A DNA stretch of 45,696 nt, taken from assembly GCF_019243155.1 (NCBI RefSeq), contig NZ_JAFAUS010000434.1:1-45696 (forward strand), read 5' to 3'. The position numbers were made by a program, and so were the translations under genes. The DNA comes from Mycobacterium sp. (GTDB lineage: Bacteria > Actinomycetota > Actinomycetes > Mycobacteriales > Mycobacteriaceae). Under the pieces are notes generated by a model. The model did not search any database. It saw nothing but the letters and a program-made list of their open reading frames with translations, and was not told where the DNA came from. Positions 25,964 to 32,867 of the stretch are shown here, in pieces (within the stretch, counting starts at the first letter, position 1; each line of letters starts with the position of its first letter).

Positions 25964-27037
25964 TCAGGCGCATGCGGCCAGTTCCCAGCGCAGTTGGCCT
26001 TCGGATGGGGACTGGACGGGAATGAACGCCGCCTCCCGGTAACGACGGCTAGCCGATGTCCTGCTCGCGTATCCCTTGCCGCCCGCCGTTCGGATCTCCA
26101 AATCCGCACTTGCGCTGGACAATTCGGCTGCCACAAGCCGCAGGGAGAGCAACTCCTTCTTCGTGGGTGACTGCGACCCTCCCACGGCCGCGGCCAGTTG
26201 CGCCAACGTCGCCTCGGCGCCCGCGAGCCGCTCTGCGACGCTGTCGACGTCCGCGCTGAAAACCGAGTTGACCCCGCTGAGCCCGTGGCCGGCCTGCTCG
26301 ACGGCTGTCCTGGTGAGTCCCAGGCACATAGCCGACTGCAGGACAAGGAATGTCGGGCGTACGGCTTGCAGAAATCCGCCGAAGTCGTGCGACAGGACTT
26401 GCTCGGCGGGGACGTAGGCATCTTGCAGGTTCAGATACGACGAGGCGGTGCTGCCCATCGCCAGCAGTTCGAAATGCTCACCCAGGGCCACCCCGGGCGA
26501 ATCCAAGGGCAAGGCCACGATCAACTTCTCGCCGGTATCGGTGCGTACCGCGGTCACCATGGTCGAGTCGGGGTACAGGTTGCTGGCCCAGCGGATCGGG
26601 CCGGCGACTTGATAGCCGCCGGCGACCGTTGTGGCCGTCAGCTCCAGGCTGCCGCAGCCGGCCGCCTCCTTGAACGCCGAAGCCATGCCGGTGACACCCA
26701 GCGTCGTCCCGGCGAGCAACGGCTGGACCGCGGCGACGCTGAAAGGCGTTGCCGCCGTGAGTAAGTACTCGACTGCCATGCGGTGGGCCCACAACGAGAA
26801 ACCGGTGCTCATGCACGCGCCCGAGATCAGCCGGATCACGTCGGCCATGTCGGGCAGCGCGCCGTCGGCGTTGCACGGGGCGCCGACCCCCAGCAGCCCG
26901 GCCGCGCCCAGCGCCCGGAAGCTGCGCCGGGACTGGTGCTCACCGCGGTCCAGCGCCGCGGCGTGGGTGCGGACGTCCTCCAACAGCGCGGCGTCCAGCA
27001 AACCAGCCGCAGGATCCTTCGTCAATGCTGTTGCCAC
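25964..27037 (-). CDS. Acyl-CoA dehydrogenase-like flavoprotein (SfnB/DszC-like)
   Basis: 357 residues, shorter than a typical acyl-CoA dehydrogenase and lacking its C-terminal catalytic-Glu segment as I read it. The N-terminal helices, the middle strand domain (GVTGMASAFKEAAGCGSLELTAT) and a C-terminal four-helix region are recognisable. The sequence is more like the flavin-dependent monooxygenase branch (SfnB, DszC) that attacks sulfones and other sulfur or nitrogen compounds than like FadE enzymes. It is 19 bases downstream of an OsmC gene and 10 bases before the ECF sigma gene. Together with OsmC, this hints at sulfur or organic-peroxide chemistry; that is inference. Confidence 0.78.
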   Translation of the reverse strand: MATALTKDPAAGLLDAALLEDVRTHAAALDRGEHQSRRSFRALGAAGLLGVGAPCNADGALPDMADVIRLISGACMSTGFSLWAHRMAVEYLLTAATPFSVAAVQPLLAGTTLGVTGMASAFKEAAGCGSLELTATTVAGGYQVAGPIRWASNLYPDSTMVTAVRTDTGEKLIVALPLDSPGVALGEHFELLAMGSTASSYLNLQDAYVPAEQVLSHDFGGFLQAVRPTFLVLQSAMCLGLTRTAVEQAGHGLSGVNSVFSADVDSVAERLAGAEATLAQLAAAVGGSQSPTKKELLSLRLVAAELSSASADLEIRTAGGKGYASRTSASRRYREAAFIPVQSPSEGQLRWELAACA

Positions 27038-27056
27038 AGTGGGATTCCCGTCATTT

Positions 27057-27581
27057 TCATTCGGTGAACAGAGTGGAGTCGACGCTCACCGGGTTGCGGA
27101 ACGTGTTCACCACGGGTGACCACGCGATCGCGTTGTCGTGGATCTCCTTGAGGGTCGCGTCGTCGGCGTCGCCGGCCAGGGTCACCGTGCAGCGGACCGC
27201 GCTGAAGCCCAATCGTTTGCCCTCCGGGGTGTCGCCCACTCCCCACACCGCGGAGATGTCGATGTCGCCTTCCATTTCGACCTCGATCTTGGTCAGGGTC
27301 ACGCCCCGGTGCGTGGCGTTCGCCAGCAACCCCACCGACACACACGAGCCCAGCGCGGCCAGGGCGGTCTCGGAGGGATTGGGTGCGGAGTCGTCCCCCA
27401 GCAGTGCGGGCGGCTCGCCCACCAGCATGGGCGCCAGGTCTCGAACATAGGTCATGTTGCGGAACCCCGTCTCGCACACGGTCTTGGCCTTCAATGTCTT
27501 CCTGCCGGTGTCCGGGTTGGCCTTGGCGTTACACGAGAGGCGGTCCAGGCCTTGAGCGTCGATGACGAGCGCGTCTGTCAT
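27057..27581 (-). CDS. OsmC family protein (peroxide/thiol-dependent)
   Basis: 174 residues from the ATG at 27581, with AAAAGGA upstream. OsmC/Ohr proteins reduce organic peroxides or related thiol adducts through two cysteines. Here the cysteine at position 80 in LGSCVSVGLL fits the conserved helix cysteine; Cys36 in KTVCETGF is earlier than usual, so whether it acts as the second thiol is unclear. The N-terminal strands and the central helix match the OsmC fold. It is the first gene of the operon that leads to the ECF sigma/anti-sigma/FNT trio. Confidence 0.88.
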   Translation of the reverse strand: MTDALVIDAQGLDRLSCNAKANPDTGRKTLKAKTVCETGFRNMTYVRDLAPMLVGEPPALLGDDSAPNPSETALAALGSCVSVGLLANATHRGVTLTKIEVEMEGDIDISAVWGVGDTPEGKRLGFSAVRCTVTLAGDADDATLKEIHDNAIAWSPVVNTFRNPVSVDSTLFTE

Positions 27582-27682
27582 GCGTGTCCTTTTCGTTTCT
27601 GGGGAAATTCTGGGTCTTCACGGATTTAGTGCTCGGCAGCGCCCGATGCGTGACGGCATGCGGGATTGATTTACTGCGACGA

Positions 27683-27708
27683 CACGAAACATGACACGCA
27701 CGAAACAT
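27683..27708. promoter_or_regulatory. Direct repeat CACGAAACAT, 16-base period, upstream of osmC
   Basis: Two exact copies of CACGAAACAT at 27683-27692 and 27699-27708, about 102-127 bases before the osmC start (minus strand reads ATGTTTCGTG). They could bind a regulator or overlap the ECF-type promoter of the operon; the minus strand also has CGTC a few bases further on. Confidence 0.3.
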
Positions 27709-27709
27709 C

Positions 27710-27730
27710 GCGGCCGCCGGCGGCGGCCGC
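27710..27730 (-). terminator. Perfect GC hairpin after efeB
   Basis: GCGGCCGCC-GGC-GGCGGCCGC, nine-base stem and three-base loop, 17-38 bases beyond the efeB stop. No T-run follows, which is common for mycobacterial terminators. It would separate efeUOB from the osmC operon. Confidence 0.5.
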
Positions 27731-27747
27731 GCATCAGCGAGGTTTGC

Positions 27748-29058
27748 TCAGCCGAACAGGCTCTGCCCGATGTAGTGGCCTTCGGCGGGCGCGGGCGGCA
27801 CCGCGAAGATTGCTGAGCCGATGTGGCGGATGTATTCGTTGAGCAGGTCGTTGGCCCCGAGGCGGTTCTGCAGGCGAATAAAATCTTGCGGATCTTTTTG
27901 ATACGAGACGAACAGCAGACCGGCGTTGAGTTGGCCGTTGGCGTCGAGACCGTCGGTGTAGTTGTAGGACCGGCGACGGATCATGATGCCGTCGTTGTTT
28001 TCTCGGGCGGCCAGGCCGACGTGGGACTTCGGATCGATCAGCGGGCTGCCGTCGGCGTCCTTGGCGGCGAAGTCCGGGGTATCGAACTCGGCCTTGCCGC
28101 TCAGCGGCGCCCCTTCTTCCTTGCTGCGGCCGAAGATCCTCTGCTGATTGCCGATCCGGTCGACATCCCATGTCTCCAAGAGCATCCGGATCTTGCGGAC
28201 GACTTGGTAGGTGCCACCGTTCATCCAGGGCTGGTCGCTCTTGTCGACCCATACGAACCGGTCATACTCCGCATCGGTGCTGATGTTGCGGGTACCGTCC
28301 TTGAACCCCAACAGGTTTCGCGGTGTGTGCTGGCCGGGCCCGGCCGAGGCCCGGCCGAACCCCAGCACCGCCCAGTACGGAAAGACGATGTTGCGGCCGA
28401 GTCGGGCCAGGTTACGCACGGCGTGGTAGCACACCTGGGGATCGTCGGCGCAGGCCTGCACGGACAGGTCACCTCCGCGCAGGCGCGGATCCAGGTTGTC
28501 CCCGTTGAGCGGCGGCAGATCGGTGAATGCGGCGGGACGCTTCGCCGCCAACCCGAAACGATCACCGAACAGCGAGGGCCCCAACCCGATGGTGACGGTG
28601 AGACTCGCGGGGCTCAGCCCGTAGGCCTCACCCGTGTCGGTCGGCGGCTGCACGTCGACCTGCGGTTGCACGGTGCCGACGGGCTTGCCCTGCTGCAGGA
28701 TCGCGGCCGCGGCCGACCACCGGGCCAACAACGTCTGTAGCTGGGCGCGGCCGGCGCCGGAAGCCAGGGAGAAGGACATGAAGGTGGCGTAACGCTGTGG
28801 GAGCGTGGCGATTCCACCCTGGTGGCCCTGGCCGTAGAAGGGATAGCTCCGGCGCAGATCGACGGTGTCGTCGTCATCGCCGCGCTGCTCGGCCGCGGCC
28901 GCATAGCCGGTGAACCCACCGCCGACCGCACCGACAGCGGTGCCGGTGATCCCCGCCAGCATGGCGCCGCCGAGCATGCGTCGGCGCGTCACCGCCGGGG
29001 TGGCACCGCTGTTGTCTTGGGTCGTCTCGTCAGAGGGCTCAGTCATGTCGTCCGTCAT
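27748..29058 (-). CDS. efeB: Deferrochelatase/DyP-type peroxidase EfeB
   Basis: 436 residues from the ATG at 29058, 2 bases after the efeO stop. A Tat signal (RRRMLGG, residues 25-31, with a hydrophobic stretch to about 55) sends the folded haem protein across the membrane. The DyP signature GFKDG (251-255, catalytic Asp254), the proximal His346 in SHVGLA and the distal Arg-containing RRRSYNY are present. EfeB oxidises Fe(II) or extracts iron from haem for the EfeU permease. The efeU-efeO-efeB order and tight spacing show it is part of one iron-uptake operon. Confidence 0.95.
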   Translation of the reverse strand: MTDDMTEPSDETTQDNSGATPAVTRRRMLGGAMLAGITGTAVGAVGGGFTGYAAAAEQRGDDDDTVDLRRSYPFYGQGHQGGIATLPQRYATFMSFSLASGAGRAQLQTLLARWSAAAAILQQGKPVGTVQPQVDVQPPTDTGEAYGLSPASLTVTIGLGPSLFGDRFGLAAKRPAAFTDLPPLNGDNLDPRLRGGDLSVQACADDPQVCYHAVRNLARLGRNIVFPYWAVLGFGRASAGPGQHTPRNLLGFKDGTRNISTDAEYDRFVWVDKSDQPWMNGGTYQVVRKIRMLLETWDVDRIGNQQRIFGRSKEEGAPLSGKAEFDTPDFAAKDADGSPLIDPKSHVGLAARENNDGIMIRRRSYNYTDGLDANGQLNAGLLFVSYQKDPQDFIRLQNRLGANDLLNEYIRHIGSAIFAVPPAPAEGHYIGQSLFG

Positions 29059-29060
29059 AG

Positions 29061-30308
29061 TCAGTGCGCCGAAACAACCTTCTGGGCCACCGTCGACAGG
29101 CTCTGATGGAGCGGCTGGATGACCGCGGTCAACTTCGGCGCGTCGCTGGCCCGCAGCTCGGGGGTGTACGTCCGGTAGCCGCCCAACGCCGACGGGTCGC
29201 GGTACCCGTCCAGTGTGGCGAGCACCGTCTTGAACTGCTGATCGATCTGGTTGACCAGGTTGCCGTCGATCTTTTCCAGCCCGGGCCGTAGCGACGCGTA
29301 AGCCTGCTGCGCGCCTTCGACATTGCCCGAGAAGTCGACCAGGTCGATGTGGCTGAAGGCTTCTTCCTCGCCGGTGATCTTCGTGTTCTGCACCTCTTCG
29401 ATCAGGTCGCTGGCACCGTTGGCCAAGTCCTCGGGCTTGTACTGCAGGGTCGCCACGATTGTGTTCAATTTGCCGACGTTGCTGACCAATTCGGTGCTGA
29501 ACGCCTTGGTGCCCGGAGTGATTGCGCCGCCCTGCCACAGGTCGCGTTCGATCGCGTGGAAGCCCTTCCAGCCGACCTTGGCGTCGACGGGCGTCGACTC
29601 ACGCATGTCGATCAGGTAATCGAGGCTGCCGGCGTTGTCGCCGACCGCGAAGCCCGGCAATACGAAGCCCTCGACGGTCGACTCCGAACGTTCCCAGAAG
29701 AGCCGGGCTTTGGCGTAGGCGGCTTTCGCGGCGTCGACGTTGCCGGACTGCACGGCGGCGTCGAGCGCCTTCACCCCGTCGTTGAGCTGGCCGGTCTGAT
29801 TGACGATGTAGGCCGCGTAGTCCTTGGTGCCCTGGCTGAGGATGCTTGCCACCGTGCCCGTCGGTGTCGCCGGGGCCTGGCCGGTCACCGTCAGGGTCTG
29901 GTATTCGTTGCTCGCGCCGGGGCAATACAGCTGATAGGCGCCGCCGTCCAGGGTGACGGTGAACGACACCGGGTCCAAGCCCGGCGCGAGATTTTCCTTT
30001 TCGCCGACGATCCGCTGGTCTCTGAGCAATTCGACTTCGCTGATGCCCGGCGCATTCGTGTTGGCCACCGTGAAGGTCACCGGCCCGGCGGGCACGCTGG
30101 CGGAATCCAACGCGCAGCCGTCCTGGCCACTGTTGTTGGCCATGGTGACCTTGACCGCGTTGGTGCCGCCGGGTCTTGGAGAGTCCGCCTTGCCCGAGTT
30201 GCCGCTCGAGTGACTGCACGCGGTCGCAGAGAGCACCGCGATCGCGACCAAAGCCGTTGCAGCCGACCAGATCTCAATGGACCGGCGTGCGGTACGATTC
30301 GCTGTCAC
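29061..30308 (-). CDS. efeO: EfeO-type iron-binding periplasmic/lipoprotein component
   Basis: 415 residues with an N-terminal signal ending in a lipobox-like SATAC, so Cys31 is probably lipidated. A cupredoxin-like domain (about 48-145) precedes an M75 peptidase-like domain with the HxxE motif at His251-Ala-Ile-Glu254 that binds iron. EfeO collects iron outside the membrane and hands it to EfeU. The gene starts 35 bases inside the end of efeU, and efeB follows within 2 bases. The fused cupredoxin plus M75 layout is the standard form for Gram-positive and actinobacterial EfeO. Confidence 0.94.
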   Translation of the reverse strand: MTANRTARRSIEIWSAATALVAIAVLSATACSHSSGNSGKADSPRPGGTNAVKVTMANNSGQDGCALDSASVPAGPVTFTVANTNAPGISEVELLRDQRIVGEKENLAPGLDPVSFTVTLDGGAYQLYCPGASNEYQTLTVTGQAPATPTGTVASILSQGTKDYAAYIVNQTGQLNDGVKALDAAVQSGNVDAAKAAYAKARLFWERSESTVEGFVLPGFAVGDNAGSLDYLIDMRESTPVDAKVGWKGFHAIERDLWQGGAITPGTKAFSTELVSNVGKLNTIVATLQYKPEDLANGASDLIEEVQNTKITGEEEAFSHIDLVDFSGNVEGAQQAYASLRPGLEKIDGNLVNQIDQQFKTVLATLDGYRDPSALGGYRTYTPELRASDAPKLTAVIQPLHQSLSTVAQKVVSAH

Positions 30309-31875
30309 TCGGTTTCCTTTCTTGTTCTCCCCGGCGGGGACGCCGCGTTGAGGCTATAGCGCCGAGCATGCAAAGCACGGCGAAACCGCCAAGCACCAAC
30401 GGAAGCCAGACTTTCCACAGCTGCACTTCCGCGTGATTGCGATAGCTCGCGGCGATCCGCGCCGCGGCCTGCTGGTCTTCGGCACTGGACGTGGACCAGT
30501 CCGTCGGTTGCCCGCCAAGACTGACTGTCTTGGCTCCGGTCAGGCCGCCGCCGGTCAGTATCGCCGTGCGGTTGCTCGTCGCTTTCGCGCTTACCACGAA
30601 ATCGCCTTGCGCGAGCACGGTATACGCGGTCGTTGTCGCCCATTGCCCCGTAAACGGCCCAGGAGTGCGGCCAATCGCGAGGCCGACCGGCAGCCGGCCC
30701 CCCGTCATACCCAGCAACTGATCCAGCGTGACTGCGGGCGCACCGTCGGCCCCGGTAGCCTCGTCAGCCTGCCACACCTGTACCGGTAAGCCGTCCACCG
30801 TTTGGTCGCCCGCCGGGACAAGCGTGACGCTGTTGCCGGCCGCGCCGCCCTGCGGGGTGATTGTCAGCTCGCGTCCATGCGGCCCGATCGTCATCGACAC
30901 CGCGGCCGTGTGGCCGGCCCGATCGGTCACGGTCCGGGTCCGGTCGGCATCCGAGGATGGACCCGCGGGCACCGCGACGAACAGTACGGCCGCGGCGACG
31001 AGCAGCGACATCGCGGTGGCCGTCAGCAGCCGACTCCGGATTCGTGGCTCCGCGGCGAGCCGGGCGGGCCACAGGAAGACAACGAGCACCGGTACCGCAT
31101 AAAGAAGCCAGCCCAGCACCTCGACGAGCCGAGGATCGGCGGGGATGCCGAACACCCCGGTGATCACCGCGCCCAGCACCGAGTTACCGGGTATCGCCGA
31201 CGACAGATCGAGCACCCGCTGCTGTCCGATGCTCACCCAACCCGCCTCGTGTGCGGTGCGCAGCGCGCCCAGCACGAGCCCGGCGGCGATCAGCACCAGG
31301 AACACCCCGGTCACCCGGAAAAACCGGCCGAGGTTGATTTTCAGACCGCCGAAGTACAGGCCGGCGCCCGGCGCGACCGACACCGCGATCCCCGCCGCGC
31401 CGCCCAGCGCCGCGAACCACCGGCTGCCGTGGGACGTCTCGGCGGCCGCCAGCAGGAACACCGACGTCTCGAAGCCCTCTTTGAGAACGGCGAGAAAAGC
31501 CATGCCCACCAGAGCGAGCGCTCCGCCCCGGTTGATCGCCTGCCGGGCCTCGCGCTCGAGCTCACCTTTGAGCTGTGCGGCGTTGCCGTTCATCCAGATG
31601 ATCATCGAGGTCACGAACACCACCGCGACGGCGTTGATGACCGTCTCCATCATCTCTTGCTGGGCCTGCGGCAGACTCGTCGCGAAGAGATCCAGGCCGA
31701 CCCCCACGGCCACGCTGATCAGCACGGCGAGGGCGACCCCGGCGAACATTGGGCGTATCGACTGGCCGTTCCGTTTGAGGAATGCACCGACGATGCTCAC
31801 GATGAGCGCCGCCTCGAGACCTTCCCGTAGGCCGATGAGGAAAGTGCTGATAAATACGCCGAATACGCCCTGCAT
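30274..31875 (-). CDS. efeU: EfeU/FTR1 iron permease with large extracytoplasmic insert
   Basis: 533 residues; seven membrane helices in the first 275, with the two iron-binding motifs REGLE (17-21) and KEGFE (132-136). After that comes an eighth helix, a polar domain of about 190 residues (about 305-495) that looks extracytoplasmic, and a final helix near 505-525. Typical EfeU proteins have about 280 residues, so the added C-terminal domain is unusual; it may dock EfeO. The gene leads the efeUOB operon. An IdeR-type box overlaps the promoter region 36-59 bases upstream. Confidence 0.94.
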   Translation of the reverse strand: MQGVFGVFISTFLIGLREGLEAALIVSIVGAFLKRNGQSIRPMFAGVALAVLISVAVGVGLDLFATSLPQAQQEMMETVINAVAVVFVTSMIIWMNGNAAQLKGELEREARQAINRGGALALVGMAFLAVLKEGFETSVFLLAAAETSHGSRWFAALGGAAGIAVSVAPGAGLYFGGLKINLGRFFRVTGVFLVLIAAGLVLGALRTAHEAGWVSIGQQRVLDLSSAIPGNSVLGAVITGVFGIPADPRLVEVLGWLLYAVPVLVVFLWPARLAAEPRIRSRLLTATAMSLLVAAAVLFVAVPAGPSSDADRTRTVTDRAGHTAAVSMTIGPHGRELTITPQGGAAGNSVTLVPAGDQTVDGLPVQVWQADEATGADGAPAVTLDQLLGMTGGRLPVGLAIGRTPGPFTGQWATTTAYTVLAQGDFVVSAKATSNRTAILTGGGLTGAKTVSLGGQPTDWSTSSAEDQQAAARIAASYRNHAEVQLWKVWLPLVLGGFAVLCMLGAIASTRRPRRGEQERKPSDSESYRTPVH

Positions 31876-31910
31876 GTGTCCCGATTTTCCGGTCCCGCGG
31901 ACCGGGACCT

Positions 31911-31934
31911 TCTGCTTAGCCTAACCTAAGTTAA
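31911..31934. promoter_or_regulatory. IdeR (DtxR-family) iron box upstream of efeUOB
   Basis: On the minus strand TTAGGTTAGGCTAAGCAGA (31929-31911) matches the IdeR consensus TTAGGTTAGGCTAACCTAA at 16 of 19 positions, with the first 14 exact; a further TTAA extends it to 31934. It starts 36 bases before the efeU ATG. IdeR with Fe(II) would block transcription when iron is plentiful. Confidence 0.75.
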
Positions 31935-31954
31935 ATTCGGCCCTATCCGTTCGG

Positions 31955-32788
31955 TCACGAGGCCGGTTGGGTCACGAAGTCTATGAGCTCCTCGACCCGG
32001 CTGATCAGCGCGGGCTCCAGGTCATTCCAGTCGCGCACCCGCGACCGGATCCGCCGCCAAGCCCTGGCGATATCGGCCTGATCGGCGTGCGGGAAGCCGA
32101 GCGCGTCACACACACCGTGCTTCCACTCCACCTGCCGCGGCACCTCCGGCCAAGCAGCCAGACCAAGCCGCTGCGGCTTCACCGCCTGCCAGATGTCGAC
32201 GTAGGGATGCCCGACGACCAACGTGTCCGTCCCGCCCGGGCCGCGGCGCACGGCGTCGGCGATCCGCGCCTCCTTCGAGCCCGAGACAAGGTGATCGACC
32301 AGTACACCGAGCCGGCGACCCGGGCTCGGCGCGAACTCCGCCACGATGTCCACCAAGTCGTCGACGCCACCGAGTTGCTCGACGACCACGCCCTCGATCC
32401 GCAGGTCCTCGCCCCACACCTGCGCGATGAGTTCGGCGTCGTGGCGTCCCTCGACGTAGATGCGGCTCGCACGGGCCACACGGGCCCGGACACCTTGCAC
32501 CGCGACAGAGCCGGACGCCGTTCGGGCGGCGGCGGCCGGCGCCGGACGACGCGGCGCGGTCAGGATTACGGGACGGCCTTCGAGCAAATACCCAGGGCCC
32601 AAGGGGAAACCGCGCACGTGGCCGCGCCGGTCCTCCAAATCCACTCGCCCGTATTCGACCCGGACCACCGCGCCCACGTAACCGGTCTGCACGTCCTCGA
32701 CCACCAAGCCCAGTTCCGCCGGATGTTCGGTAGACCGGGGCTTGCGTCGACCCGCGGCAAGGACATCGGTTCCATAGCGATCCACCAC
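31955..32788 (-). CDS. DUF3097 family protein with Toprim-like motif
   Basis: 277 residues from a GTG at 32788. The N-terminal third is a small beta domain (LGLVVEDVQTGYVGAVVRVEYGRVDLEDRRGHVRGFPLG), and the rest contains RIYVEGRHDAELIAQVWGEDLR followed by GVDDLVDIVAEF. The Glu-Gly-x2-Asp-Ala pattern with a later Asp pair is like the Toprim fold of primases, topoisomerases and RNase M5. The family is actinobacterial and, as far as I know, uncharacterised; nucleic-acid processing is a reasonable guess. It lies between efeU and glgX on the same strand with no overlap. Confidence 0.82.
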   Translation of the reverse strand: MVDRYGTDVLAAGRRKPRSTEHPAELGLVVEDVQTGYVGAVVRVEYGRVDLEDRRGHVRGFPLGPGYLLEGRPVILTAPRRPAPAAAARTASGSVAVQGVRARVARASRIYVEGRHDAELIAQVWGEDLRIEGVVVEQLGGVDDLVDIVAEFAPSPGRRLGVLVDHLVSGSKEARIADAVRRGPGGTDTLVVGHPYVDIWQAVKPQRLGLAAWPEVPRQVEWKHGVCDALGFPHADQADIARAWRRIRSRVRDWNDLEPALISRVEELIDFVTQPAS

Positions 32789-32867
32789 GCGGCAATATTA
32801 GAAAGCCTTGCGGCCAAACGCCGTAACGGCGCGCCCGGCACGATTGATACGCTTGAGCGTCACCTGG

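Noticed and set aside
30802..31830. Plus-strand frame of 342 codons opposite efeU.
   Set aside because: Shadow of efeU; composition dominated by Arg, His and Gln, no recognisable domain.
32789..32867. Short inverted repeats (CTGGC-TAAC-GCCAG type) between glgX and DUF3097 as a terminator.
   Set aside because: Stems of only five or so bases without a T-run; too weak to report as a feature.
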